Positions 28,743 to 41,112 are shown, numbered from the stretch's first letter. The stretch: DNA of 64,000 nucleotides from Ulva prolifera (GCA_023078555.1 CM041200.1:1930001-1994000), one strand, 5' to 3'. Numbers and translations are program-made. Notes: a model not told the origin generated them from the sequence alone.

Positions 28743-30281
28743 ATGCAGTTGATGTCTGAAACAGCCTTCCAAACGGCCAACTTCCGGCTTCGGGACAGAG
28801 AATACAAGTATTATTTCGAGGCAAATAAGGACCGCCTTGACAGGATTCCAGATCTTTCAGACATGTCTGGAGGTCTCTCCAATCCTGTATATTTTAACTT
28901 TGTTTACTACATAGCCTGGAAAGTTGTGGCCCTGAACCTAACAAGCAGTGAACGTCGCAGTGAGTTCAACACAGTATTTGGGAAGAATTTGCTGGACCTT
29001 GTTGCGCCTGATTCCAGGGATGCCATTGAACATGCGCGTATGGCAGGTGTGCTCCGCGTTATTGGCAGTTAGAGCTGCATGGCATGTGTATACGATCTTG
29101 AAACAAATTATGTCTTGACGTGCCCTCGAGTTTTGGACTATACATTGACATTGTCTTGTCCCGGAATAACAAGGGTATGCCAGTTCAAGTTGCAGATTTT
29201 TTTACCTGTAAGCTTGTGCATTCTTGGACCCACCTAATTCAGCCACATTGCTGCAAATATGTGCAGCGCAATACATGCTACATGGACCACATGGTGTGCA
29301 GGTGCAACAGTTTCACCGCAGACTGTGCAGAAAGAGATAGAAAATGTGTTGAGGCTGTTGCAGGCCAAGGGATATGTGGCTCGTAGCCAAGTTGTTTGGG
29401 GACAAAGCAGTGCTAATTTGCCGTACACATGGGAATCTGAATCTCCGTCGGAATTGTACTTGAATGATGCCCGTTCCAGTGCCATGGCACTGGCTACATT
29501 TCAGGTGTGCTCATGTTGGCAAGTGGCCAGGCCACAAGCTTCCGTTCCACATGGTTAGAACCCCTGTGGAACTATATGGTACGTGTTCACTGGAACATAT
29601 ATGTTCATTGCAGGTGCGTCTGCGCTTTCCAGCTGACATCGAGGGTAGTGTGAGCTTGAGGTCTGAAGAAGATGGCTTTTGGAGCAGGTGAGGCTCCCAG
29701 GGTTGGGATGTGCACTAATCGTGTTGGTGCTACATGAATATGACAGATGAGTGTGAAAGCCCCATGGCCGTAAGGGTCCATTTTGATGATGCGTCTTTCA
29801 GGATGAGTCTTTTGACGCACACATTGAATGGAGAATGATATACAAAATGTTTCCCGGACATGCCTGCTGCTTTTTCCATGTGACCTGCACATATTCAAGA
29901 CTGACTTGAGCTCTGACATTGTAGCAGGGCATCATTTATCGCACATATTTGCAGGTCTGTCAGCTCCCTCCTGCAAGCCCTCCTTATGGTCGCAGGTTAC
30001 CAGTCCAGCGTGGATGAGGTCTGTCACTGTTCCATAATTGCAAAAACTACAGCGCTAAAGCAGGCTGCTAGGACATAGTGTGGAAATATGTCGGAAACCT
30101 TATATGCTGAAACAACATGGTGTGGCGGTGTGTGTAGGTCTTCTTCCAAGATGAGTGGCGGCCTCCGAAAAGTTTGAAAGACAAACTATTGCTGATGGTC
30201 GGAGATCCTTTGATGGAAGTTGAAGTTCCATGGGAACCTCAGTCACTGGTACAAAATTGGACGGTGCACACTTCTGTGTGA
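28743..30281 (+). CDS. Conserved-looking protein of unknown function (5 exons)
   Basis: Exons 28743-29046, 29302-29504, 29614-29687, 29955-30018 and 30138-30281 join in phase through GT-AG introns to give 262 residues. I do not recognise the family. The N-terminal third is helical and aromatic (FQTANFRLRDREYKYYFEAN, NPVYFNFVYYIAWKVVAL). The middle carries QTVQKEIENVLRLLQAKGYV. The C-terminal part is probably beta-rich and acidic (VRLRFPADIEGSVSLRSEED, VFFQDEWRPPKSLKDKLLLM, VEVPWEPQSLVQNWTVHTSV). There is no clear signal peptide or membrane segment. The first visible exon may instead begin at an acceptor (TATGCAG before 28749), so more N-terminal sequence could exist. Five consistent splice junctions argue strongly that the gene is real. 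Confidence 0.6.
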
Positions 30282-30504
30282 CCATCCATGCAGTCGAACA
30301 GAGCAGGGGATCTAGCTCACCCCTTTCCAGTTGGAAACGCTCTTGATATTTTTACGCTGCTAGAGCTATGTAGAAGCATGGCAAAACACTGGAATGAAGA
30401 TGCATCCATCTGCATCCAAGGTTCTGTGCATCCTTCAAGTAATTGTGCTCGTTCCTGACCACATGGCCACAATTGATGCATGTGACTGGCCAACAATGTG
30501 AGTA

Positions 30505-32533
30505 TTACATATATCCAATGACCAGGTGTATCATCCCTGCTATTTTCTCATTGTTCAACAGAATTTGCCGCTGTAGCTGTTTAATACTGAATTTGTGCTT
30601 CTCTATCTGCTCATCGATCGATGTCACCGGAGAAGTATCCAATAAAGAGTGTGCCTGAACCTCGTTAGCAAGCTGCTCACACCATTTTGATGCCTCTGTC
30701 CTCCAGACCTGTAACTCTTTCTCCATGTTCTCCTTATCCTCCTGCACTTGCAATTGAATCTTCCAACCTCAAATTAATGAGCAGCAGAAATTCAAGAATG
30801 GCAACGTGCAACACCTGTAGGTACTCCATCGTCCGTGATAGCGGTGTGATTTGTTGAACCAATTTCTCCACAGCCTGGCGAGTAAGGGATAAGTCAACTT
30901 GGAGCCCGGACCGTTGCTTTGACCTCTTTGATCGTCCCAAAGTTATACCATCCAACATGCCAGATGCCTCATCATGCTTGGAGACCTGGGCTGCGTCTGC
31001 TGTGGTCTTTGCTTTGTGCATCTCACTGACAAGCACCCCATGCATGGGATGCGCCGCAGAAGACTGCACTGATGGTTCGCTTTCTAAAACATCCACAGAC
31101 TCCTCTTCACGAGCACTCTCTTCCCAAAAGACATGCACACCCTGTTGCTTTCCAGCACAAGAAACGAGATGTTCAGGTGGTTGTAATCGGCTGCGTTGTT
31201 TGACCGGTGCAGGGGAACCCCTAAGTGGTGGTGCTTTCTTAGCTGTGAGGGGCCTCATCTGAGGAGACGCTGCAGCGTTTGCCAGGGCCTCTGTTACACC
31301 GTGAGGCACATCTGCCAGTGTCGATTCCAGTGTTTGCTGGACAGAAGGTTTGTTCAATGATGCGGATGCTTGATGAATATCAACAACAGGTTGCATCATT
31401 GTACTGCCATGTGAAGGTGGACGCTGTCTTCCAGACCCATCCGTTGATTTTGTGTCTAATGCTACATTGCCGTGCATTTGTTGGTCCAAAGCATCAGAGG
31501 TGAGTGTCTGCACAGGTGGCATGACAGTTTCAGCTGGTCGAGGTTGTCCAGCTGAAGCGTCCGTTTCAGCATCTGCGGCACGGGTGGGTTTTGGAGCACG
31601 ACGTGATTCAGGACGCTGAGCTTCAGCATCGGCCTGGCCTTCTTCCATCTTCTTGAGCACCTGCATCTCGTAAAAATGCTTCACACTGCTCCAAAATCTC
31701 CTCTCACACAAATCGCTGAGGCCAAGAGCACCGCGTATCACATTTGGATACCTGCACAGCCTCCGCGCCATCAAGCTGCAGAGTACTGGATGCCTTGGCT
31801 AAGTTCTGCAGTAGCCTGTTTGCTCCAGGGGCATCCTTTCCTCGCAGCACCTGCAGATCTGAACGTATTTGCCCCACTCACTGTGAATGCAAATCGGATG
31901 AGATCCTTGAAAATTCATGACAGGTGACACTTGACTTCGTTGCAGATTGACGTCCAAAAGCAACGTGCCAGCGCACACAACAGTACCCCTACATCTTTTG
32001 GTCCAAACAGTCAGACGGTCACACATTTATGATCATGCATGATTTTGATGGATCTGCACCTCCTTCACATCGCATTGAATTTCTTCTTCCAATGCGAAGC
32101 TCACGACAGCCAAAATGTCAGATAGAAATTTTCGCCGATTCTGATTTGCTTCTTTGCCCTGGAACAGTACTGTGGTTGATCACTTCAGAAACTCAATTTG
32201 GATCTGTGCAGTACATATGACAGACAGTGTCACACACCACTTTATCTTTGTCAAAGCCATCCCATCTTCTATTCAGTTGATCGGCTGAGTATATCCCACT
32301 GGCAAAGTTTGTACGCTTGAGAATCTGCACATCAACAGCATCTCTGAAGCATGTTTACTGGGGGGTCTTGTGCCGCACTGGAACGAAGCGAAACGTACTG
32401 CTGTGATGACATCATGCAGAAACTTGAAAGGGACTTTCTGCAGCAAGTCTGGTTTCATGTGTGGTTTGGTTACTAACTGGTAGCCATTGGGAGGCTGGAG
32501 CAAGGTTATCGTTTCTTCCCAGTACTCCACCAT
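30505..32533 (-). CDS. IFT54: Intraflagellar transport protein 54 (TRAF3IP1/MIP-T3 family)
   Basis: Six minus-strand exons join in phase: 32533-32399, 32324-32241, 32158-32060, 31850-31752, 31660-30815 and 30741-30505, giving about 499 residues. IFT54 is an IFT-B subunit that links cargo and tubulin to trains in cilia. The N-terminal calponin-homology-like domain reads YWEETITLLQ, PDLLQKVPFKFLHDVITA, ILKRTNFASGIYSADQLN, KEANQNRRKFLSDILAVVSF and GANRLLQNLAKA. The middle (about 140-380) is Pro/Ser/Gln-rich and disordered. The C-terminal coiled coil is diagnostic: VEKLVQQITPLSRTMEYLQ, EDKENMEKELQVWRTEASKW and LQRQILLNNEKIAGMIH. The stop codon overlaps a TGTAA motif. The gene is divergent from OHP2. 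The last few residues are less certain because a donor-like GT precedes the stop. Confidence 0.88.
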
Positions 32534-33504
32534 AATGATGTGATTGAAGTATTACAGATCACTGGTCCCGACGCGAGAGCCGTTCAGATACCAAGTCTGG
32601 CAATGAAAACTCGCGCAAACCTGATTGCCGGACGGTAAGACCAGGGATGCCGTCCCGCTCTGACAGATGTACATCGACGCAAGGGCAGACCACGATGACT
32701 CCGGCCGGAGCCAATCATCCGTTGGCCGTCCTCAACAGCACGTTGGGTGAAGGAGTGTGTATCTCTGATCGTGACAAAAGAGCATTTGTACAGAATAAGC
32801 CACTGTATGCCATACTTGTTGCACATGTAGACCTGAAGGCATGTCAACACTTGCAAGGTAGCACTGGCATGCCGTTCGCAGTCTCGTGTGATGAGCGGGG
32901 GAGGCATGCTTGCATGGACCCCATGTGTGCAAGCTGGTTTCAGCCACAAGTCCCTCCACCGAGTCACTCGACCGGGTGGCCTGGGTTTCAGCACGCTTTA
33001 GACACGACAACCTGTTGGCGATGTGCGCATGCGGCATCACAAATTTCTGGCGCAATCCTTCGCTTCGTTATCTTACACCCGCCGTCCAAACTCCTTGGCC
33101 TCATCCTGCAGTCCGTCTACTTCGCAGCCATGTCCATCACAGTACTGCAATGCATACCACGTGGTACGTCCACTACGTACTGGCGTAGCTGAGATGGAGT
33201 GAGTTTTGAATGCTGTTCTTATTACCGGCTGGGTGCGTTTCGTGCAGGTGCTCGCGGAGACGCGGCACGCCGGGCTAGAATGGTGCGACGCTACTTCCTA
33301 TTTGATGCAGAAAAGGCCAATTTTCATGTTTAATGTGAATGGGGAGTCACACCGTTGCGTGATCAGTCGTTCACCTCTCCCTCCCCGTGCCCAGCTTGGG
33401 ATGGCATCACGCTGTTCGTGATATTCTGTACGGATCCGAACTGCCCTCGACCTTCGTTGTTACGAATTAGTGGTAATGATAAATGTCAGTGCTTGCGCAT
33501 GTAG
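32534..33504. other. Region between divergent IFT54 and OHP2
   Basis: About 970 bp should contain the IFT54 promoter, the OHP2 promoter and the unresolved OHP2 transit-peptide exon(s). A 181-codon plus-strand frame at 32647-33192 does not resemble a transit peptide or any known domain and is probably spurious. Confidence 0.4.
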
Positions 33505-34049
33505 GTAGCACGTGCTGCCGCCCCTCCCAAAGCGGATAGCGTTGCCAAGTACGTGCCCAAAAAACCAGGTTTGACATACAAGCAGGTCATACGAGATATT
33601 TTGCCATCTTGATTGTCTTGCAGGACAGTGACGATCGAATACCAGAGAGCTCAAGCTAAGGACCTAGTTGCTTACTTCAAGTCTCAAGCCGAGGCAGAGG
33701 CGATACAGAAGTCTCAGTATGCTCCGCAGTGCTGTGGTGATGCTTTCATGTGTTAAATATCCCTCACTATCCCTCAATTTACACAGTGTGGTTGTCAATG
33801 CGTTTGCTTGAGTATGGTTGCCGCATGCACGCTATCTACAGCTCCATTTATGCCTTTTGGCCTCCGTCCATGCCCCTACATGTGTGCAGGGTATTCGGGT
33901 GGACACCAGCGAACGAGATCAACAACGGACGATGGGTAATGATGGGGTTCGCAATTGGCCTGCTTACAGAATATGCAACAGGCGTAGACTTTCCGGATCA
34001 GTTGGCGCTGATGTGCTCGTACCTGGGGATTGTGGACCTAGATGTGTGA
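33505..34049 (+). CDS. OHP2: One-helix protein 2 (LHC-like), 5' end unresolved
   Basis: Exons 33505-33568, 33629-33716 and 33890-34049 join in phases 1 and 2. The first encodes VARAAAPPKADSVAKYVPKK, which looks like the junction of transit peptide and mature protein. The second reads VTIEYQRAQAKDLVAYFKSQ, the conserved stromal helix of plant OHP2. The last holds FGWTPANEINNGRWVMMGFA followed by IGLLTEYATGVDFPDQ, a chlorophyll-binding helix with the ExxNGR motif, and ends LGIVDLDV. OHP2 is a thylakoid protein that pairs with OHP1 and HCF244 in photosystem II D1 synthesis and pigment loading. Upstream exon(s) carrying the start and the rest of the transit peptide were not identified. The second acceptor (GGACAG, ending 33628) was chosen because the nearer TGCAG gives an in-frame stop. 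Confidence 0.85.
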
Positions 34050-34737
34050 GCCAGTCTTTCATTGATTGGATGTGTGAGCCAGTATCTTCCGATGCACCAG
34101 TGCCTAATACGAATCCTGATCTTTGTCCACCATGTAAATTGAGTCTACATGATGCCTTTCAAGGCACATACCCAAATGCCACAAATGCAAATCTGGCTGC
34201 AAATTGTGCTGAATCTGACAGGGCTCCCTTTCACACAGTGAGTATGCTGCCACTGGCTGCTTCTGCTGATCGTAAATGCAGACTGGGATACGGCTCCGCT
34301 CACCCATTCAGTGCCTATACATTACATGGCCTGCACTCGTCAAGCTGGTGTGTACACAACAAGAATGTTGGTGCGGAGGTTAAGTTTGTGCTTAGGTCTG
34401 TAGCACATGTGCAAGGGTGTGGCCATGTGTGTTCTGCATACGCTTCAGAAGCTGCTGTAACTAAAGATGTCCGAACAGCGGGTGATTGTTATGTGAGTTG
34501 TACACCGTTCAGAATCCTTTTGGTGAAGGCATCCGGCTCGTGTTCTGCTGGCCTGCAGAGTCCCGACAGCTGTGATTGTCCGGTCGCAGATTCAGTATGT
34601 ACAAAGGTTGATCAAAGGTCCGCACCACGTCATCGACATGAATGCCATGTTCTCTGTTCTGATTAGTACGTAGGCGGGCAGATTGAAGGATCACTGATGC
34701 ACTCAATCTGCAGGTGATAGGAGATTCTACAACGCCT
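34050..34737. other. Intergenic region, no supported gene
   Basis: A 282-codon plus-strand frame (33818-34666) overlaps the OHP2 last exon in another frame and continues through here, but has no domain and no exon partners. It is treated as a shadow. Confidence 0.4.
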
Positions 34738-36480
34738 TCAAGATGACTGTAACATGGTATGTTCACTGCCCTGCTGTTTCACCTGATCAGCAAGAATCGG
34801 CCTGTGTTTGGCATGTGTAAAGTTAAGTAAATCTGAATGTGTCCCGACAACTCTCCTTTCCGCATGCGGGAAAACACTTATGAGTGCTGCTTTCTTCACA
34901 TTCAAAAGCACAACAGAAAGCGGCAAGATATGTGATGCAATTGTACCTTGAACTTCATGGCAAGAGAACACCTCACAGACAGTGGGGTGCGTCAATGCGT
35001 ACCGTGCATTCATAGCCCTACGTTCCTGATCAGGCACCATAGCTGCATCTGATATCCTGGTTGAGCGCTTCTTCCTCTTTTGCATCTTCAACTCTACCAA
35101 TTGCTGTGGCGGACCAGGTGTGTGAGGATCAGATGGTCTGTATATCTGCCTGTTAGGCCGACTATGGGGGTGGACTGTCGATGCTGGGCCTATTTTACAA
35201 GAATTGCAGTGCCTTTTCTTGAGGGTCCGTTTGCCCTGCTGTACAGTGCTGATCCTGCCAGATCCGCGTTGTGGGTAGCGTAGGTCCATCTTCTCCTGAT
35301 TGGGTTGTACATCATAGTCTACAGACTTGGACTGTGTCGAGGAAGCAGGTAGGAGTGACGATAGCCGACCAGAATTTCGCTTTGTGTCCGCATGCAGCCC
35401 CTGAACCCGGCAGTGGGCTACATCGATGTCTCCATGCATGACAGCATCGTTCAAGCTGGATGACAGTGCTCCATCCCGTTCATGAGTTTTGGCTGAACTC
35501 TGACGCGCGCGTACTGACTGCCCTGGCCTTGACCGGCATGTTCTGAGGACAGCTGACAAGCTACCACGATGCTGATCATCACTGCCTTGAAACTTGACAG
35601 GTGTGCAAGGCAAAGGCAAGTCAGGAGTGTCTTGACTTGCAGAGGTTATGGACCGGAATGAAATGCTGCATCCAGGCGTAGAGTACGTTTCAAACGATCC
35701 TGCAAGATGAAATCACGTACTAGCACAGATTAGAGGGTATCAAGCTGCACTTCGCTGTACCTCATGTGCATATGGATCTGCGTTGCAGGTTGGCAAACCT
35801 TGACTCAATATCAGGTATGGGCCTCCTGGAGGGTTACGGCATGTGGCCATGAGCTGGGTTTGTAAGTCACTCGAGGAGCATATGTGATTTTCAGGCTGCT
35901 GCGCGTCCCCCATCGTACTGAATTTCTGATGCCCAGACCGCATCAGCATGGATGAGTGGCTGTGGTTGCACCTCGAACTGCGGTGACGCTGCAAACCCTG
36001 CCACTTTAGCTTCTGTTGTGCCCTAGGCAGGCTATGAGCGCCTGCAGGCTGCATCTCCGTAGCTTGCAGTGACAGAGTTTTATTCCCCTGCAACAACACA
36101 TGTTTGTTCCAACGCTATCAATATGCAGCATCGCAGAGGCTTGGTATGCTTAGAGCAGCTCTTCATCCACCATGAGACCCTCACAGCATAGCGCCGTCAC
36201 CACACACCTGATCAGCATTGTCTCCATCCAAATTATAGATTGGTAGTGGGAAGCTTACAGATAGCGATGGATGTTCACACGCCATTTCAGTCTTCACTTC
36301 ATTCAGTTCCTCAAGTTCCCTATGGTGGTAAGTATCATTGAGACCGTCCGCCCAAGAATCCTGGGTTGGCAATGTGCCATGTTTGTAACCTTTGCGTACA
36401 TTGCACTGTTCCCGAATGCAAACAGTTTCAGCTGTTGTGAGTCCTACGTTAGCCCAGCGCCTGTATGACCCTGCATACAC
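34738..36480 (-). CDS. Large minus-strand low-complexity gene, 3' portion
   Basis: Long minus-strand frames (293 codons at 34738-35619; others at 35740-36099 and 36181-36480) encode Ser, Arg, Gln and His-rich sequence. A basic cluster resembling a nuclear localisation signal is present (LKMQKRKKRSTRISDAAM). Another piece reads ELEELNEVKTEMACEHPSLS. I do not recognise a domain. Frame length and shared composition suggest these are 3' exons of the gene whose large exon is at 36630-38189. Splice junctions were not resolved. Confidence 0.35.
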
Positions 36481-36629
36481 GTTGCAGGGCCCATGCTTTT
36501 CCTTGCAGCCAGCGGGGCTTTTCGTGTACCTTGAAACGAGAGGAAAGCCCTCACCTACATATGTTCCTTAGCTTGGATCACAGGGGTGTCAACGTAAGTA
36601 GTGTCTTGTACATATATGCAGGCTTTCAT

Positions 36630-38189
36630 CTAAATGCCACAGCAACATAAGCATGCGCTCTGATGCACCGTGCCTTTACACTGGCCTAGTGGGCCCCGTC
36701 CGTACACAGGACCAGGACCCAGGCACTGCTGTAACTCATGGCTAGTTAGCTCAGCATGATGCAGCTGAGCTGCCTGCCGTGCTGCTTCTGTCATATAGGC
36801 ATGCCTCACGCCTGCAGTCTTCCACAATGAACTAGTGAACCAGGCAGCTCGTATTCGTTTGGATTCTGGAGACTGTGGAATCATATGAGCTGCCATGCTT
36901 GAGATTGTATGGTACTGCGGCACCTCCTGAGTGCTGGGCGTGAAGGAGGTCTGTCCAGCTGATGTTGTGTGAGGATGCGGTGTAGATTCGCCTGCTGCAA
37001 TAGCATGCACTGGCTTCTGTGAATAGAAAATAGCATCAGCCTGTAGTGCATTAGGTGAGCCAGTCACCCTTGCCAAGGGCGGGGATCTGCATGCATGAGC
37101 TTCCGATCCGCCGAAGACAGGCCTGTCACATAGACTGCTGTTGTTCTGCGATGGGTCATCAGGGGGGCCCGCAGCTCTAACCTTTGGGACGGTTGCCCTG
37201 GCTTGCAGGTGGTCTGTTTTCAGTTTGCGTTTACGTGGCTGTCTATGCATGTCAGATGTCTGTGTCTGTCCATGGTTGCACCGTGTTTCAGGAGCACTCT
37301 TTGCGTTGCCTGCTTGATGCATTACTTCTGTGGGATGCAGCAAGTACGATGTATCTTCCTGACGGCACGGGCCAGCTTTCAGGCATGTTGCTGATGGTGC
37401 AGCAGTTGCAACGGATGCAAGCTGGAGCTCCAGATGTTGTGTAGGCACTGATAAGATGGCATCTTGGTGGCTTCTGAGCAACGCTGCACGCTGAGCTGCC
37501 AGAGAGCCGTCAGAGTGATCTGGGCAGTCACTCGGACGGCTTCGAATACTATCCTGGACAATCTGTAAGATCTGGGATGTGGAACGAAATTCTGTAGCCT
37601 TTCCACTTTCTCCAATGGCTTGCAATTCCGTGCATTCGTTCTCCTTCTCGTTCTGTCTAAACGACTTCTTGCAAGCTTTTAAGGACCCCAGATCCCGCGA
37701 AGGTTGGTTCAGACCAGCGGAAGGCTCACACTGACCGCAGACTCCTTCACAACGCTCCAGGACAGCACCGCTCTGGGAATGTACTACGAACATGCTGAGT
37801 TTGCCCTCCTGTTTCTGCCTGCTTGGGAAAGTCGGCAGGCTTTGCGTCTGATGTTTCAGATCATCGCCCATTTCGTCGGTGGCGTGCAGGGAAAAGTCCG
37901 CAGCTGCGCAATATCCCTCAGTTTCAGTAGCCTGTGAATCTCCTCCCCCCCATCTGCAAATGCTATGATATGGATTCGTCAATCGGTCGGACCTGGGGTG
38001 TGCTGCCAGGATCGCGAAGGAGCACCTGTGAGCATGGCACGCGGCCAGAGAATCTGCTACAGTTGGTGGCGTCAACGCGAGACGCTGCTGCATCAATTCA
38101 CGACTCAGCCCAATTACCCCTACAACAGTCGAAACATTGGCATCCATGAGATGCTTGATGGTAGCCAAGCTTTTGAGGTTGGTTTCCAA
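36630..38189 (-). CDS. 519-codon open frame, low-complexity protein of unknown function
   Basis: An uninterrupted minus-strand frame of this length is unlikely by chance in DNA this rich in stops, so it is probably a large exon. Its N-terminal part is ordered (IKHLMDANVSTVVGVIGLSR, ELMQQRLALTPPTVADSLAA). The rest is Ser, Gln, His and Pro-rich with a basic stretch (RQPRKRKLKTDHLQARATVP) that could be a nuclear localisation signal. A Met at about 38150 is a possible start. Alternatively it continues from exons at 38.2-40 kb. No family was recognised, and a nuclear scaffold or regulator is only a guess from composition. Confidence 0.45.
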   Translation of the reverse strand: METNLKSLATIKHLMDANVSTVVGVIGLSRELMQQRLALTPPTVADSLAACHAHRCSFAILAAHPRSDRLTNPYHSICRWGGGDSQATETEGYCAAADFSLHATDEMGDDLKHQTQSLPTFPSRQKQEGKLSMFVVHSQSGAVLERCEGVCGQCEPSAGLNQPSRDLGSLKACKKSFRQNEKENECTELQAIGESGKATEFRSTSQILQIVQDSIRSRPSDCPDHSDGSLAAQRAALLRSHQDAILSVPTQHLELQLASVATAAPSATCLKAGPCRQEDTSYLLHPTEVMHQAGNAKSAPETRCNHGQTQTSDMHRQPRKRKLKTDHLQARATVPKVRAAGPPDDPSQNNSSLCDRPVFGGSEAHACRSPPLARVTGSPNALQADAIFYSQKPVHAIAAGESTPHPHTTSAGQTSFTPSTQEVPQYHTISSMAAHMIPQSPESKRIRAAWFTSSLWKTAGVRHAYMTEAARQAAQLHHAELTSHELQQCLGPGPVYGRGPLGQCKGTVHQSACLCCCGI

Positions 38190-38227
38190 CCATCAAGATG
38201 AGTGCACAGAACTGAGAGCAACATGTC

Positions 38228-39954
38228 AGCAACATGAACATCGCAGTAACCTGCTCACCAACATCTCCAATGAAGTTCAGCTCCACAGCAGCAGTAACCA
38301 TAGGCAAGTTGCGAGCACGCTCATCATTAGTGACCTCATGACTTGTAAGCACACGGCCACCAGGATGAGCCGGTGTGGCCACAGCCGTAGCGCTGTTCTT
38401 ATTGCCACTCATGGCTGCAGTCACCTACATGATCAAGCTTTCGACATGCACTTGTCCGTGGAGACGAGATTTATGGGACGTTTGGCAGATTGAAGGAACC
38501 AATTGTCACCAAGGTAAAGCATGACGATCAAGCCTCCCGTGCCTTGTACTATATATGAGTCAGCATTCTCTGCCACACATATCCCGGGTTCATCAATGGC
38601 ACGAACAAAGCAAGTCCAGTATGTGTGGCCATCATGGGTACCAAGACGACCTACCACATACTTTAAAAGGTAGACATGCCGATGCCTGCATCAGATCAGT
38701 GGAATGCGATACCTGTGATACCACTGCTACTGACGCATCGTGGACACACGCCTCCAGAACAATTGCAACGACATGGTCTCTATCTGCACTCCCGCTGAAC
38801 TCGGTGGCGGGCAGAACTCCCATACATTGTGCCTGTGTAGTGACTTCGAAACCTGCATTCATCTCAACCATTTCGATAAGAGTGTGCGCAGATTGCCTCT
38901 GAGGGCACCACACACGCACTGATTCGTACATCCACTTCAGGCAGGTATCTGTGAAATCCTTTGGGTTTTGTACCAAGATGGCGCTGCAAGCTACAGATAT
39001 ACTCTTTGGTGAACCTGGATGTACATTTTCAGGGGCTGCTTGGTGCATACTGATTGAAGCGCACCATTTTGATCAAGGTTGGCAGAATTCAGATGTGAAA
39101 CATGATTATCGACAGTTCCATGTGCAGTTTCAGGCACATGCCCACACATTGTCTCTACTGAATCAACCGCTGGTTTGGACCCCTGTGACGGCCTTGCAAC
39201 CTGCTGATCGCCTACATGTGGATTGATCCACTCAGTTGCAGCCTGGACATGAAGTGGCGCTCCTGTTGCTGCTCGTGCCAGACTTTGGCTGCGGGTACGT
39301 CTGCAAGAGTTGCTGCGCATGTTCTGACTGCCACGAGGCAGCACACTCAGAGCGGGCATCGAATTCCTACTCCGGGAGGTCATGTCGACTGCAAGTGCAG
39401 GTGAATGAGAAATTGCGACATCAGAATGGCTTCTGGCCTGACCATCAGCCTCAGACTTTGCTCCGGAATGACGAGAGCTTTTCCTGGTGACAATGGGCAG
39501 TTTGGCCTCATTCTCAAATTTGCTGACATCTGTGACTGCGTCAGCGACCAATGAGCCCTGTGACAGACTGACGTCACAATCACATGTGTGGCATGGCATC
39601 GTCGCAGATGAATTCGTATCGATGTCCCCCATAGCTTGCAGCTGTGTATCTGCCGGTGACTGCAGTTCTGTGGGAGCAATCGATGCAGATCGTATGGAGC
39701 CTGTAAATGGTAACACATCCATGAGAAAAATGAACCATGCATGTTTCGAAGATGAAGTAAGGGCCACATGCCCTGGCAAGAAGTCAACAGGCCGGGTCAT
39801 AGCCGCGTGCAATGCCTGCTACTGTGCAGCCCTCCAAACGATACTCCCGACACAGCTCGTTTATGAGGTCACGGGATTCCTCCAAGAACCCCAGGCCGGC
39901 ATGATCGCGGCACATCCCGCCACTCGGTCGACTTGCGAGCGGATTTGAATTCAT
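38228..39954 (-). CDS. Candidate 5' exons of the large minus-strand gene
   Basis: Possible pieces in order start with Met at 39954 (MNSNPLASRPSGGMCRDHAG, ending LINELCREYRLEGC). A Ser-rich frame of 273 codons follows at 38991-39812. A segment within 38632-39048 reads FTDTCLKWMYESVRVWCPQR. One within 38433-38657 reads HDGHTYWTCFVRAIDEPGIC and later GGLIVMLYLGDNWFLQ, faintly like a Tudor or PWWP barrel. A last one reads GGRVLTSHEVTNDERARNLP before a GTTACT donor. Junction phases could not all be fixed, so the model is provisional. It may belong with 36630-38189. Confidence 0.35.
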
Positions 39955-41112
39955 GGTGGAAGCAGATGGCACAAGCGCACGAAACAGAGCGAAATGGAAT
40001 GTCAACATGTAAGTCACATCTCAAGCTACGGGGCTTAGCAGAACCTCAGAAGAACAATGACACAGAAGTTGAAAAAACGAGTCGCTATCGATCGCTTCAG
40101 GCAGAACAGACCAGCAAGGGCTCAGGATGACGTGCACTCAATCTAAAACGGAAGAGCAGTACCTGTATAAAGTTCTTCTGCGGTGCCCTGTCCACTCGCA
40201 GAACCTTTGGCTACTTGCAAGTTCGTCGTTGCGTGGCCTTCACCTCGGTGGAACAAATACGTCAGCGTCTTCAACATTGATTAAAAGTATCGCTTGTAAT
40301 GCGTCGGGCAACTCATGGACCAAATATATGGCGTTGGCGTGCTACCGATCAATGATGTCAGTCACTGATCCGATGGCAACATGCACATCATAGCTGACGC
40401 AAAGAAGCAGCTCAGTCCAGCCGCGCCAATAATGTCTCGTGACAGGCCACGTGCTGATGGCCAAAGCATGTCAGCATAGCATAATTATCCATGATTCCTG
40501 CGAACGCGGTTGCACGGTCAAGGGAGCCAGTCGCCGACGCCGGGATTGCATACAGCTTGTCCACAAGGACCTCATCGATATCGCAGTGGGCAGCGCCAAT
40601 GACATATTGGCAGTGCTCATAAACACAGCTGAATCACCTGCTAGCATCTCAATGCTTTACAAAGCCCCACGGGCGCAGAGTTGTCTCTCTCTCCCTGACT
40701 GGTACGCTATGCATGGAACGACATGGGCATGGACACACCATCTTAACGACTTAGCCGCAGCATGCTCCGCTCTACACCATGTAGTGCACGTAGGCAGATC
40801 TTTTGCACAGGTGTCTTCTGCACGGCACAACTGGACATCGGTACAGCTGAACATCGGCGTACGCCATGTACGACGTAACGGAGGTTCCACAAAACACTGT
40901 TGTCGGCCCGCCTGCACCCTTTCTACTTGAGCCATGCTTCGCTCCAGGGAAACTTCAAGAAGACATTTATCCCCGGACGATGTCTAGCTTTCCTTAGAAG
41001 TTGATGTTATCGACCCCATCGACTTGTCATATACCTGCGTCGACTCCGGCGTCTAAGGAATCTTTTGCAGTCGCGGATCTTGACAAGTCTCTTCAGACTT
41101 TCCACAAGAAGA
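39955..41112. other. Intergenic region, no supported gene
   Basis: Frames up to 163 codons (40439-40930, plus) lack any recognisable motif. The region is flanked by genes that read away from it, so it presumably holds two divergent promoters. Confidence 0.4.

Noticed and set aside
33818-34666. 282-codon plus-strand open frame
   Set aside because: It overlaps the OHP2 last exon in a different frame and has no domain; a shadow of a real exon plus chance extension.
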